Position numbers and translations under genes: made by a program | The notes under the pieces: generated by a model | The model's database searches: none | Told to the model about the DNA's origin: nothing | What the model saw: the letters and a program-made list of their open reading frames with translations, nothing else | NCBI RefSeq assembly: GCF_004217285.1 | Contig: NZ_SHKS01000001.1 | Location: forward strand, 751,195-815,194 | Length of the DNA stretch: 64,000 nucleotides | Direction: 5' to 3' | DNA from: Streptomyces sp. BK239 | GTDB lineage: Bacteria > Actinomycetota > Actinomycetes > Streptomycetales > Streptomycetaceae | Part shown: positions 34,601 to 42,518 of the stretch, one piece after another | How the letters are laid out: every line of letters starts with the position of its first letter | How positions within the stretch are numbered: position 1 is the stretch's first letter

Positions 34601-35655
34601 CCTGGCCGCCGTACGACGTGACCTCGGTCGCGGGCCCCGGCGCGATGGTGCGCGAGCAATGGCGCACCGCACGGCGCGACCCCGCGGAGATCGACGCCCT
34701 CCTGTTCGCCGGGGCGATCCCTTCTCTGCTGGGATTCCTGCGCGACCCGCGGCTGAACAAGTGGCAGCAGCTGGCGACACTCGCCGTCAGCGCACCCGCC
34801 GCCCAGCGCAGGCGCGACCTGGTCGACGCGGACCCGGTCAAGGCCGTCGGCTGGATCGAGGCCGCCCTCCGCGACGAGCCCACTCCTGCGGTGTCGGGCC
34901 AGGGGCTCAAGCTGCTTCCTTTCCGGGATGGTTCGGGGCTGCCGCTCGTCCTCGCCGGAGCCCGGCGCCCGGACGGCAAGGGGCTGCGGTGGAGCGCGCT
35001 CGCCGTTCTAGACGACCGGCCTGAGGTCGTCGAGGGCGACCGGGACGACCATCGTCGGCGGTGGAAGGCGTGGCTGTGCTGGGGCAACGTCATCCAGTTC
35101 CTCGATCCCACCGGAACCGGTCAGGCCGACGGCATCGCCCTGGCCCGCACCACGCTCGACACCTTCGACGCGGCGCTGCTCGCCGCCACGGCCGGACCGG
35201 TCAGTGGGCTGCTGGCTGCACTGCGCGACGAGGCTCCGCGTACGGGCCTGGGCCTGCCCGAGGATGGACCGGACCTGCGCGAGGACCGCGCCGGGGGATC
35301 GGAGCCGGTACCCGAACAGGTGGATGAGATGACCCCGTTGGAGCGAACCGCCTGGGAACTCGTCCTTGAGGAACTGAAAAAGTGGGGCGACCCGGAAGTC
35401 GCAGCGCTCGGCGAAGCCCTGGCCGGCCGCGGAGACGTCCCGGCGGGCAAAGCGAGCTGGGACGTCGAAGGCGTGTCACGCACGGTGGAACTCGCCTGGC
35501 CCGGCCCTAAGATCGGAATCGTCCTGGCGGAGGATGCCGAGGACGCGGATTACATGGCCCGGTGCTCGGCGGCCGGCTGGCAGGTGCGCGCGCCGCAGGG
35601 CTGGGACGTGGAGGAACTCGCCCTTCTGGTGGGCGAGGAGGGGGGCGCGGGATGA
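28633..35655 (+). CDS. Giant DEAD/H helicase with DUF1998 and C-terminal nuclease-like domain
   Basis: Superfamily 2 protein of 2340 residues. The N-terminal lobe has YAHQAEAF, Walker A TGTGSGKTE (about 101-110), DEFH (about 226) and a SAT motif (about 275). A long insertion with CxxC pairs (CRHCGRSGW, CPACGQ) precedes the second lobe (TPTLELGIDIGQL and QRVGRAGRATG, about 1130-1170). DUF1998 with a Cys cluster (CPCKDTPSRPACHRCLLGYG) lies at about 1600-1810. After it, about 1820-1980, comes a Vsr/DUF559-like segment: RPDLLF, then VYLDGYRWH (about 1915), a Lys/Arg helix and VWQITWDD, fitting a PD-(D/E)XK-type nuclease. The architecture resembles DISARM DrmA plus DrmB in one chain, or Druantia DruE. 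A further 350 residues are unassigned. It overlaps the UvrD gene by 4 bases. Confidence 0.87.
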   Translation: MRPTLAAQTLRDTTVEYLTTTFALAEPDTQEALEDFLTDPADGLFRGPYLRIRRPFRPAADGWQRHLDWYPADFPPPYAHQAEAFARLSSKDGHRPQPTLVTTGTGSGKTESFLIPVLDHCRREREAGKAGIKAILLYPMNALAGDQADRLGDQLEDGRLREVTAGLYIGEASARGSAPYKRVMVDRAEIRRNPPDVLITNYKMLDLLLQRQQDAPLWRDADLAYVVIDEFHTYDGAQGTDVAMLLRRLAAVVGAAEDGRPLGSICPVATSATLGSGTAAGGPRAMLNVASQVFGTRFPDDAVVGEDRRDVEEFLSGVDHSLPLPSPEELAALPDPARTPDGLDTIARATVGCDTADPRELGRRLLAHPLTHALLRSKDAPLTAGAALQAFPDASAWRAAAEQDPETAATALARFVALISVARDPKAPADAERPLLLVETHLWLRSLSRVLRFVAPQPVFSWSDADQAALSETAGPAADADRADAERRALSVAAQVERRRRVQRSGRLPAAYCRHCGRSGWSAICPDRNPQNLVHAPDEIYRASVAGGAAKGRVRAMIAATPAEAAEQARAIRARRAARRARRGAAHDATLLVLEDNGKALRRLDPDEVLLDDDRIAPAPENGVYVWTWFDNQEQSDYAKQDRCPACGQAQGIRFLGAGVAPLASVVVTQLFTGGELPSEDEHKRDRRKTLIFNDSVQDAAHRAGFVASRSWKFSLRSLIHEQLTERTGAETQFAFDGVPLNELIASMVGRAAAPGQRLLASVVPPDLHDVDPVKRLLAGKKRIPESTWELVGERLAFNTLLEFGLYSRLGRTLELTRTVAAEVHLPDPEAAAKAAEALYRVHLERQRARQLPLAADPEDGEKELVPTEDGAERLRYFEGYVRGLLEHIRQIGGINHKWLKEFIDDEGRNRHWVSTGRAPGMPSFGHRRDFEAPAFVLVGAGSGRTDFERVDSRDSWYADFTRRCLGLDREAAGEYLAELFQELARDDIGALARRRIDQADRQQGHGVYGLTPGHIRVRPLDDAQTALAALTCPECGWTQTVPPERASVWQGTHCPLKRCEGTLARPSEEAGGRAARDYRSDYYRRLYREAEPYSVVAAEHTGVLARKEREEVEKGFRLGLRHTDPNVLSCTPTLELGIDIGQLEAVILASLPPSTAGYVQRVGRAGRATGNAFMVTLADTSPRALYHLAEPQHLIAGPILPPGCFLSAGELLCRQYTAFLIDRAARGALPGVIPLPDRTTQLVGREGWLKTFRDATKGRVDLADEFLSLFPEIDGVPGSGVSRDARKTLRRYAEYKLADELDRARDAWEEERAELVRRRGLINDAADSLQEHVEDEAREKRNLNREAAGVSKILQKMAQSDAQGFLVEHGLLPNYSLVEDGVRLEAQLSYKQPARKARPAGEAGAGEAPKARWSNDPRTYDRPAEAALTELAPGNAYYVRGYRHVVDGFELGPVPQDSPDGMPVGLRTWRVCKECGHVRTGDRAEEDTSPCPRCGGPGIGGRTALFRVVVPRKVTAHDKRDDARIVDDHESRTRTQYTTVTAVDIDPADIKQTWRHQKTTFGVDHVREAVIRRFNLGKSRHGRRNDTYFAGTEVAITGFTVCPRCGGATDREAGQGPAQDTLSQSLLGRAELAHHRPWCVTRRRDKQARPEDVPVITATEHRTEALRILLPAATLNVPERLASFSAALHLGLALRYGGDPAHIRSAPATEPDRESDLTRNYLVLYDALPGGTGYLQRLVDRDGEEFRAVLAAAQQELRACPCKDTPSRPACHRCLLGYGPEREYKDLNRQEALWMLDSLLGADGSSGWDVRKDAVDAELRFADQAESDLERRFIECLDRWLAIPGNAADAGHASTPTGRDGKQFTLTRPDGSPVHWEVVAQKDLHGYRTRPDLLFRPVAGDTTTDGAPPLPIAVYLDGYRWHASSRTNRIASDAAKRARLRADGILVWQITWDDVATWDRTLKGEAARDPDASADPLDAVIAGRAADAAWPPYDVTSVAGPGAMVREQWRTARRDPAEIDALLFAGAIPSLLGFLRDPRLNKWQQLATLAVSAPAAQRRRDLVDADPVKAVGWIEAALRDEPTPAVSGQGLKLLPFRDGSGLPLVLAGARRPDGKGLRWSALAVLDDRPEVVEGDRDDHRRRWKAWLCWGNVIQFLDPTGTGQADGIALARTTLDTFDAALLAATAGPVSGLLAALRDEAPRTGLGLPEDGPDLREDRAGGSEPVPEQVDEMTPLERTAWELVLEELKKWGDPEVAALGEALAGRGDVPAGKASWDVEGVSRTVELAWPGPKIGIVLAEDAEDADYMARCSAAGWQVRAPQGWDVEELALLVGEEGGAG

Positions 35656-37964
35656 GCTACGGGGCAGGAGCGGGTCGTCCGGGGAGTTGGGTCAGGACAC
35701 GGGTCCAGGTCAATCGCCAGGCGCACGGAGACCTGGAACACCGGGATCCGGCCGTGGCGGACGCGGTGGGAGACTTCGTCCAGCGTCTTCGCGACAACCG
35801 GAACAACCGAGCCCTGCGCCTGTCGTTCCTGCGCAAGGCGGGCGACAACGGAGACCTGTTCCTCGCGCATCCCGACACCCACTGCATGGTGCTCCTCCTG
35901 TCGACCGACGGCGGCGACGAAATGCGGGTCCTCGCGGTACGGGACGGAGCACGGGCCCGCGACGAACTCGCCCGTCTCACCGTGGAGATCAATGCCGTTT
36001 CCGGGGCCGTGGAGGTCATCGATCAGAGCGAGGTCAGCGAGAACGTCGTCGCCCTGCCGGACCGGGCCACCCCGCTCTTCGCCGCGTACGACGACCAGAC
36101 TCTGATCGACCTCGGCGTCATCCACTCGCTGCTGCCGGCCGTTCGCAAGGTCACCACGGACGAGCAGTTCGCGAAGCTCCTCACGCACAATCTCCCCGAA
36201 CTCACTCGCGACGTCCTGCTCGCCCTGCGCGACCACGTCGAACCCGATGACGTACGTCGGCACATCACCGACGAGTGGCGTGCCGACGACCATGTCGACA
36301 CCCATGACTGGGCCCGGGCGGCCAGGCGACCCGTCTCCCAGGCGGAGACGGACGACGACGCCGTCCTCGGCGCGCTGGGGCGCAGCTTCGACGCCTGGCG
36401 GCTCTTCCTCCACCCCGAGCAACAGCGGCTCGCCGTCGCTGACTTCAAGGGCTCGGCGAAGGTGACGGGAGGCCCTGGCACCGGCAAGACCGTCGTCGCC
36501 CTGCACCGCGTACGCCACCTCGTCGACCGGCTGCCACCCGGCCACTCCCGCCCGGTGCTGCTCACCACCTATAACACCAACCTCGCTCGCGACCTCGAGG
36601 AGCGGCTGCGCCTGCTGGGTGGCGACGAACTGCTGCGCCGCGTCGACGTCAAGTGCGTCGACGCGCTCGCCCACGAGATCGTCCGGGAGTCCCGTGCGGA
36701 GGTGGGACAGCCGCTGGGTGACGACGCGGCCATGAACCTGTGGCACCTCGTACGCACCGAGGTGAACCTGCCGCAGTACGACGCCGACTTCCTGGACAGC
36801 GAGTTCAAGCACGTGATTCTCGCGAACCGATGCGGCTCCTGGGAGACCTACCGGCGCGTCGGCCGACCGGGACGGCCGCGTCTCGGCAACGCCCAGAAGC
36901 ACGAGGTATGGCAACTCGTCCAGGCCTACAAGAACCACCTGGACACACCGCCGCGACGAACGACGTACGCGCTCATCGCCGACCAGGCGGCCGAACTCGA
37001 ACAGCGACGCATGGCCCGCGTCGAGGATCAGGCACGCTACAAGGATGAACAGGGCGGCCGGGACCTCGTCCACCGGGAGGCAGGCAGCGGCATGTGGCTC
37101 AAGCCGCGCTACCAGCACATCGTGGTCGACGAGGCGCAGGACCTGTCCGCCTCGCACTGGCGGATGCTGCGTGCCATGGTCCGCAGAGGACCGAACGACA
37201 TCTTCCTTGTCGGAGACGCCCACCAGCGCATCTACGGCAGCCGGGTCGTCCTCGGCCACCAGGGCATCGAGATCCGGGGCCGCGCTTCCCGCCGGCTGAC
37301 TCTCAACTATCGCACCACTAGGCAGATTCTTGGTAGCGCCAACCGTCTGATCGACGGAGCCCCCTTCGACGACCTGGACGCCGGTACCGACACTCTTGAC
37401 GGCTACCGGTCGGTGCTGACCGGGCTCGCGCCCCAGTTCTGGCGCGCACCCGACCGGCTGACCGAGATGCGCGCTGTGGCCACGCTCATCAAGGAGCGTC
37501 ACGACACCCACGGCACGCCCTACTCGGCGATGGCGATCAGCGCCCCCGACCGGGACTCGGTCCTTGAGTTCGCCAACGTCCTCGTCAAAGAGTTTCACCT
37601 TCCGGCAGTGGAACTCGGCAAGGCAGGCGTGCGGTCCGATGCCGAGGGGGTGCGGATCGGAACCATGCACCGGTTCAAAGGGCTCGAATTTCAGCGCGTG
37701 TTCCTGACCTCCGTGGGTGACGGTCAGGTGCCGCACCAGCGCATCGAGCAGTACCGGGTCACGAACCCCGATCGCTACAAGCAGGAGGAACAGAAGGCTC
37801 GTTCCCTCGTGTTCGTCGCCGCCACTCGTGCGCGTGACGAGCTCGTCGTCACGTGGAGCGGCAGGGCCAGCCGATTCCTTCCGGCCGATGCGGACGAGAT
37901 CGCCTACCGAGTCACGGACTTGCTCATGCAGGATGGACCGCCGTCGGGATCGGCCGCTGCGTGA
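35652..37964 (+). CDS. UvrD/Rep-family helicase with RelE/ParE-like N-terminus
   Basis: Superfamily 1A 3'-5' DNA helicase of 770 residues. Motifs seen are Walker A GGPGTGKTVVA (about 271-281), DEAQDLS (about 492-498), GDAHQRIYG, LNYRTT, GTMHRFKGLEF (about 670) and VAATRARDEL. The first 110 residues (QVNRQAHGDLEHRDPAV, FVQRLRDN, MRVLAVRDGARARDEL) look like the RelE/ParE-type fold seen at the front of many actinobacterial UvrD-like proteins, probably used for nucleic-acid or partner binding rather than toxicity. Its ATG overlaps the giant helicase stop (ATGA), so the two should be made together at similar levels. I infer that it unwinds or degrades DNA alongside the nuclease-fused helicase. Confidence 0.88.
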   Translation: MSYGAGAGRPGSWVRTRVQVNRQAHGDLEHRDPAVADAVGDFVQRLRDNRNNRALRLSFLRKAGDNGDLFLAHPDTHCMVLLLSTDGGDEMRVLAVRDGARARDELARLTVEINAVSGAVEVIDQSEVSENVVALPDRATPLFAAYDDQTLIDLGVIHSLLPAVRKVTTDEQFAKLLTHNLPELTRDVLLALRDHVEPDDVRRHITDEWRADDHVDTHDWARAARRPVSQAETDDDAVLGALGRSFDAWRLFLHPEQQRLAVADFKGSAKVTGGPGTGKTVVALHRVRHLVDRLPPGHSRPVLLTTYNTNLARDLEERLRLLGGDELLRRVDVKCVDALAHEIVRESRAEVGQPLGDDAAMNLWHLVRTEVNLPQYDADFLDSEFKHVILANRCGSWETYRRVGRPGRPRLGNAQKHEVWQLVQAYKNHLDTPPRRTTYALIADQAAELEQRRMARVEDQARYKDEQGGRDLVHREAGSGMWLKPRYQHIVVDEAQDLSASHWRMLRAMVRRGPNDIFLVGDAHQRIYGSRVVLGHQGIEIRGRASRRLTLNYRTTRQILGSANRLIDGAPFDDLDAGTDTLDGYRSVLTGLAPQFWRAPDRLTEMRAVATLIKERHDTHGTPYSAMAISAPDRDSVLEFANVLVKEFHLPAVELGKAGVRSDAEGVRIGTMHRFKGLEFQRVFLTSVGDGQVPHQRIEQYRVTNPDRYKQEEQKARSLVFVAATRARDELVVTWSGRASRFLPADADEIAYRVTDLLMQDGPPSGSAAA

Positions 37965-38066
37965 TGAACCAACCGGTAGAGGCCGGTTCGACGGCCTGCG
38001 ACCGTGGTGACGGTGATTTCTCCTGCCGCCGCTGACGGCAGCCGGCCCCGCCACCGCCCGAGCGTG

Positions 38067-40136
38067 TCACCTCCGCTGAGCCGACGCCGCCGGATTGGGC
38101 ACGCGTCGGTTGAACACCCACACCCCCTGCGACTGTGTGGCCCCCATGACCCTCCCCACGTCCCGCAGCCACGGATTCGCCCGCTGGAAGGGGGCGAAGT
38201 TGTCGTTGGAGACGATGACCCCGGCGACTTCGTGCGCGATGCTGATCACCAGCGCGTCGCCCCGGCCCTCGGTTCCGGCCGGGGGTTGTACGACGGTGCC
38301 GTCGGCGATCGCCGCCTCCACCCGGGGCCGTTCCTCCGGGGCCACATCGTGGCGCAGGGTGGCGTCGACCACCACATGGACGTCGCTGTCGGGGTGTTTG
38401 AACCGCAGCGACCGTACGGCGGCCTCCAGCGCCGCGAAACTCGGCTTGCCGCCCGCCGTACGCGGAGGCCGCCCGTTCCACGCGAGGTTGGATCCGTCGA
38501 TGACGAGTGGTGGTGCGACCGCGGCCGCACCGGCCGTCGGGGCCGCGGAACGAGGAGGAGCAGGCTTGGCCACATTGTTGCTCCGCCCGTGCGAACCTGC
38601 GTGCTGGGGATGGGTCGGTGCGCTCGCGGGCCGGGCGGCCGGTGCGAGGGCGAGCAGCCGGTCGAGTTCCTTCTTCACCTCCGGCAGGACGTTCCCGTCC
38701 CCGAACACCTTCACCTCGCCGTCGAGGACGGCATCGCCGCTCTTCTGCAGGGTCGCCCTAACGGTCAGCAGGCCTTCTTTACTGTAGGTGTATTCCAGGT
38801 CGAAGACGCCGTCTTCCGCCTTGCACCGCTGGGGGTAGGTGAGGACCAGGTCGGTCAGTTTGACGTTGTCGGGGTGGTCGACCTCGCGGTCCGGGTCTCC
38901 CTCCCAGACCTCGACGGTCAGCTGGGAGACGTTGTCCTTCGTCGGCTCGTACGACTTCACGCGCTGTTGTGGCAGACGCTGGTTGCGGTCGATGAGGGCG
39001 CTGAACTTCCGCCTCCCCTGGCGATCCTTGGTGACCGTGCCCAAGGCGTGTGTGTTGACAACCCGGATGATGCTCTTCAGCTCGCCGTCCATGGCGGCGG
39101 CACTGATTGCCGCCCCCTCGGCCACCGCGGTCATCGGGTTGCACAAGGAGGTGTCCACGAGTTCGCAGTCGAGCGCCTCCGAGACCGCGGCGCGCACCGC
39201 CGGGATCTGGCTACTGCCGCCGATCATCAGCACGGCGGTGAGGTCCTGAGGGTCGATCCGGGCCTGCTCCAGGCATTCCTCCACCGGGTCGAGAGCCTTG
39301 TTGATGAGGTCCTGGATCGCGTCGGAGAACTCGTCCTGCCCGATCTCGACGGTGATGTCGTCGGGCGTCTGGATGCGGACCGAGTCCTGGTGGGAGAGGA
39401 GGATTTTGGCCCGCTCGATCTCCAGGGCGAACATCCGCTTCTCGGAATCGCTCCACCGCCCGCGCGCGGGTGCCCGGTCCAGGACCATACGGCGCAGCCG
39501 GGCGTCGATCTCCAGCCCGCCGAGCTGGTTGACGCCCCGGCTCGCCTTCTCGTCGAAGAACCCGTCGTCGTGCAGCAGGAGCGTGGCGTCCATCGTGCCG
39601 CCGCCCCAGTCGAACACCAGGAACTCCCCGTCGATCTCCATCTCGTGCGCGTACGCGATCGCCGCGGCCGTCGGCTCGTTCAGCAGGGTGCGCACCGTTA
39701 GGCCCGCGGCCCGCGCCGCCTCACGCGTACGGAAACGGGCCGCGCCGGTCGCGTTGGCGGGCACGGTGATGACCGCCTCGCGGATCTCGGTGGCGGCTTC
39801 CTCCTCCGCCGCCCCCGCTATGGCGTGGAAGACGCCCGCGGCGGCGGTGGTCGCGGCGAACCGTTCACCGCTCAGCTTGACGAAAGGCTCCTCGCGCAAC
39901 ATGCGCTTGCACGCCTCGACGGCCTGCTCGGACCGAAGTTTCGCCTCCCAGCCGAACAAGGTGCCCGGCCGCAGGGAACTGGTGCCGACGACCGACGGGT
40001 AGAGCAGCTCGAACCCCTCGCGCCTCCAGTTCGCGTCGAGGCCCTGGCCGCCGATCTCCAGGACCTCGACGTACTCGCCGTTCCACTGGGCCGCGACCGA
40101 GTTGGTGGTCCCGAAGTCGATTCCCGACGCCGTCAT
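38067..40136 (-). CDS. Hsp70-like ATPase fused to a Zc3h12a/NYN-type RNase domain
   Basis: Fusion protein of 689 residues. Residues 1 to about 375 are an Hsp70/DnaK actin-fold ATPase (DFGTTNS at 7-13, EPTAAAIAYA, FDWGGGTMDATLL near 205, MIGGSSQIP). A short substrate-binding-like beta region follows to about 500, without the usual DnaK lid, then an Ala/Pro linker. Residues about 540-689 match the NYN/Zc3h12a-like PIN-fold ribonuclease: VIDGSNLAWNG, VVVDATLRHD, GRGDALVISIA and VIVSNDNF, supplying four conserved acidic positions. It is last in a leftward operon; its ATG overlaps the preceding stop by 4 bases. It converges on UvrD across 102 bases. I infer a nucleotide-switched RNase effector or regulator. 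I do not recall this fusion as a described system. Confidence 0.83.
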   Translation of the reverse strand: MTASGIDFGTTNSVAAQWNGEYVEVLEIGGQGLDANWRREGFELLYPSVVGTSSLRPGTLFGWEAKLRSEQAVEACKRMLREEPFVKLSGERFAATTAAAGVFHAIAGAAEEEAATEIREAVITVPANATGAARFRTREAARAAGLTVRTLLNEPTAAAIAYAHEMEIDGEFLVFDWGGGTMDATLLLHDDGFFDEKASRGVNQLGGLEIDARLRRMVLDRAPARGRWSDSEKRMFALEIERAKILLSHQDSVRIQTPDDITVEIGQDEFSDAIQDLINKALDPVEECLEQARIDPQDLTAVLMIGGSSQIPAVRAAVSEALDCELVDTSLCNPMTAVAEGAAISAAAMDGELKSIIRVVNTHALGTVTKDRQGRRKFSALIDRNQRLPQQRVKSYEPTKDNVSQLTVEVWEGDPDREVDHPDNVKLTDLVLTYPQRCKAEDGVFDLEYTYSKEGLLTVRATLQKSGDAVLDGEVKVFGDGNVLPEVKKELDRLLALAPAARPASAPTHPQHAGSHGRSNNVAKPAPPRSAAPTAGAAAVAPPLVIDGSNLAWNGRPPRTAGGKPSFAALEAAVRSLRFKHPDSDVHVVVDATLRHDVAPEERPRVEAAIADGTVVQPPAGTEGRGDALVISIAHEVAGVIVSNDNFAPFQRANPWLRDVGRVMGATQSQGVWVFNRRVPNPAASAQRR

Positions 40137-40765
40137 GCTTCCTCCCCCACCGTCACACCTGCCGGCCCGGCGACACGCCGCAGCTGACCCGCGAGGATGA
40201 CCTTCCCTGTCAACTCGTCCACATATGCCGGACTCAGCAGTTCGAAGGCGTCTCCTTCGCCCTCCGTCACCACGAACCGGTCGCTCTCCTCGGGCTCCGT
40301 CACTCGTAGCAGACGCAGTTCCCGCAAGTGCGCCGTCATCGCGCCCTCGACGGTCTCGCTGCTGTCTCCCGCCCGGGACCAGAGCAGCGCGTCGATCTCG
40401 GCGAGCCGTCCGGCGAACTGGGCGCGGGTGCGGAACTCGTCCAGGACCGCCCTGCGCACCGCCGCGGTGAGCGCGCCGGCCGAGGGCACCTCGTCGGCCC
40501 CGGCAGCCTCCAGTGCCTCCGGTACGCGGGCCGCCACCCCCTTGATGATCGTCATCGCATCGATCGGATCGGGACGGGGAGGAGCTTCGACAGCGCCGGT
40601 CTCCGCGGGCTTGGCCAGGACATCAGCGTGCCGCTCCCGGCGGCGTTTCAGACCTCCGGGTTTGTGCGGTGCCGGTGCGCCCTGTGCCCCGGGCTGCGTC
40701 TGGCCGCACGCGGGGCACGGGCGGTGCGGTCGCTCGCTCTTGGGAATCTTCTTCTTGGGAGGCAT
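40133..40765 (-). CDS. Cys-containing basic-N-terminus protein in the Hsp70 operon
   Basis: Protein of 210 residues with no family I recognise. The N-terminus is Lys/Arg/Pro-rich (MPPKKKIPKSERP) with Cys17-x2-Cys20 and later His residues near 38 and 50, a possible zinc knuckle. The middle is helical and the C-terminal 80 residues (HLRELRLLRVTEPEE, DRFVVTEGEGDAFELLSPAYV) look like a small winged-helix or beta fold. ATG 40765 is chosen over an upstream extension because the basic start resembles adapter proteins, though the ribosome site is poor. It is coupled to the Hsp70-NYN gene (ATGA overlap), which suggests a cochaperone-like or substrate-adapter role; that is only contextual. Confidence 0.7.
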   Translation of the reverse strand: MPPKKKIPKSERPHRPCPACGQTQPGAQGAPAPHKPGGLKRRRERHADVLAKPAETGAVEAPPRPDPIDAMTIIKGVAARVPEALEAAGADEVPSAGALTAAVRRAVLDEFRTRAQFAGRLAEIDALLWSRAGDSSETVEGAMTAHLRELRLLRVTEPEESDRFVVTEGEGDAFELLSPAYVDELTGKVILAGQLRRVAGPAGVTVGEEA

Positions 40766-40823
40766 CAGGGTTGCTCTGCTTCGTTCGGCTCGGAGGAGGT
40801 TCAGGACGACGGCGCCGGAGCGG

Positions 40824-42518
40824 TCATCGTACGGAGCTGTGACGGTCGAGGCGCGGCGCGGTGGTGCGGAAGTCGTCAAGGAGCTCTACGGCGGCTCGGG
40901 TACGGATGGCCTCCAGTTCTCTGCCGCTCGTCACCGGAGTCCGGCGGGGCAAAGCCTCCACCGGGGGCACCAGATGACTCGGCACCTGGGAGGGCAGGGC
41001 ATATCGCGACCGGTCGAGCGGCAGTTGGTAGAAGACGCCCCACCCCGCCTCCGAGCGCAGCGCGTCACGGATGCGCTCCTCGGCCATGTTCAGTTGCGAC
41101 TGGGCCCTGGCGTCGCCCTCGTGCTGCCGGAAGATCTCCCGGCAGCGTTCCTCCCACCCGTTGGCCCCATGGTCCAGGCCAATGTCGAGAAAGGGATTGC
41201 TGAACGGGCCGCGGTCGTTCCTTCGCGTCGCTCGCCACGTACGCAGGAGCCGGTGATTGCGTCCGGCGACGCTGCCTCCCTGCGCGGTAGCCCTCTCGGC
41301 GTACTCCTCGGCGGAGTCGAGGAGCTTGTCGCGTCCTGCGGACGAATCGAGCCGCTCGCTCTGCGCCACGGCCACGTACGCCGCGATGGCCCAGGCCTCC
41401 TGCACCAGTTCCTCGGAAACCTTGCGATTGTTCACACTGTCACGGGTGAGTGAGCGGGCCTGCAGGGCTGCCGACTCCAAGTCACCGGCCTTCACGAGGT
41501 CGTAGGCGCGGTTCAGGGCGACCAGGGCGTAGAACGGACTACGTCCGGCGTCGACGAGGCTCGTCGGGCGCCACAGGGTGGCCATCAACAGCCAGAGGCC
41601 ACGGTCCTCGGTCATCCTCGGCTGCCACTGCCCGGACAGGGCACCCGACCTGAGGTCGCGAAGCTCGATCTGCTGCGGCCGGGGTAGGACCGCGTCGAGC
41701 GCATCCACGGCCGTCACGTCTCCGTCCATGACGACGTCGTACAGCAGGTCCCACACATCGTCAGGTTCCTGCCGAACGAGGGTCTCGCCGAGGAGGAAGG
41801 AATGTCGGCGCAGGTATGCCTTCCACGCGAGACGCTCGGCCTGTTCACTGGTGACGGTGGCGGGCGTGAGACGCGCGCGCAAATAGAGGCCTTCCTCAGC
41901 ATCCCGCGTCATCCAGGGCGCGTCCTCGGGCATCAGGCCGCCATGGTCGATCAGGTCGTCGATGACGGAAAGGGGTGCCCACTCGAGAAGCTCGTCGAGG
42001 AATCGGTTCGGCACGGGTATCGCGCCACGTGTTGCTGCGGTCGCGAAGAGGCTGAAGGCCGGTCCGCCCGAGATCGCGTGGGCGCGCTTGCCGACCAGGT
42101 CCAGGCTGGGCGCCGTCGAACACAACACTCTGCATCGCTCCAGGCCTGCCTCGTTGAGCCATCGCACGCCGGTGGCCCAGAGAGTCCGCAGATGACCGAG
42201 GACCGACTCGGGTGGCAGGAGGCTCAGCCCGGCGTGTACCGCGGGCAGCAGGTTCTCGCGGTCAGGGTCGCCTTCGAGGGCCTGGATGATGACCGCCCGC
42301 TCCGCCTCGGGCATTCCGGCGGCGGTCGCTGTCTCCGTGAGCATGGCCAGTACGGCTTCGACCGCCTCGCCGCCCCCGACACCGAGCCAACGCCACTTGC
42401 GCTGAACGAAACCGCTCACGGTCGAGGAGCCCTGGCTCTCCCGGCGTTCACGCGCGCGTTGCAGACGTTTCTGCTCAGCGGCTTTCGCCGCCTGTCGAGC
42501 GGCTACCGGGTCTGTCAT
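40824..42518 (-). CDS. Large helical-repeat protein of the Hsp70 operon
   Basis: Protein of 564 residues and first gene of the leftward operon. It is nearly all alpha-helical with TPR/SEL1-like helix pairs (for example ALVALNRAYDLVKAGDLESAALQARSLT and EELVQEAWAIAAYVAVAQSERL), and a charged coiled N-terminus (QAAKAAEQKRLQRARERRE). No catalytic motif, signal peptide or membrane helix is visible. ATG 42518 has GAGGTG about 8 bases upstream. The operon order (repeat protein, small Cys protein, Hsp70-NYN) suggests a scaffold or sensor that recognises a phage or damaged protein and hands it to the Hsp70 part. This role is inferred only. Confidence 0.75.
   Translation of the reverse strand: MTDPVAARQAAKAAEQKRLQRARERRESQGSSTVSGFVQRKWRWLGVGGGEAVEAVLAMLTETATAAGMPEAERAVIIQALEGDPDRENLLPAVHAGLSLLPPESVLGHLRTLWATGVRWLNEAGLERCRVLCSTAPSLDLVGKRAHAISGGPAFSLFATAATRGAIPVPNRFLDELLEWAPLSVIDDLIDHGGLMPEDAPWMTRDAEEGLYLRARLTPATVTSEQAERLAWKAYLRRHSFLLGETLVRQEPDDVWDLLYDVVMDGDVTAVDALDAVLPRPQQIELRDLRSGALSGQWQPRMTEDRGLWLLMATLWRPTSLVDAGRSPFYALVALNRAYDLVKAGDLESAALQARSLTRDSVNNRKVSEELVQEAWAIAAYVAVAQSERLDSSAGRDKLLDSAEEYAERATAQGGSVAGRNHRLLRTWRATRRNDRGPFSNPFLDIGLDHGANGWEERCREIFRQHEGDARAQSQLNMAEERIRDALRSEAGWGVFYQLPLDRSRYALPSQVPSHLVPPVEALPRRTPVTSGRELEAIRTRAAVELLDDFRTTAPRLDRHSSVR

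Noticed and set aside
28633..35655. Ordinary class 1 DISARM
   Set aside because: No separate DrmB and no PLD-type DrmC are visible; the helicase/DUF1998 protein is much larger and carries extra domains. DISARM-like is as far as the sequence allows.
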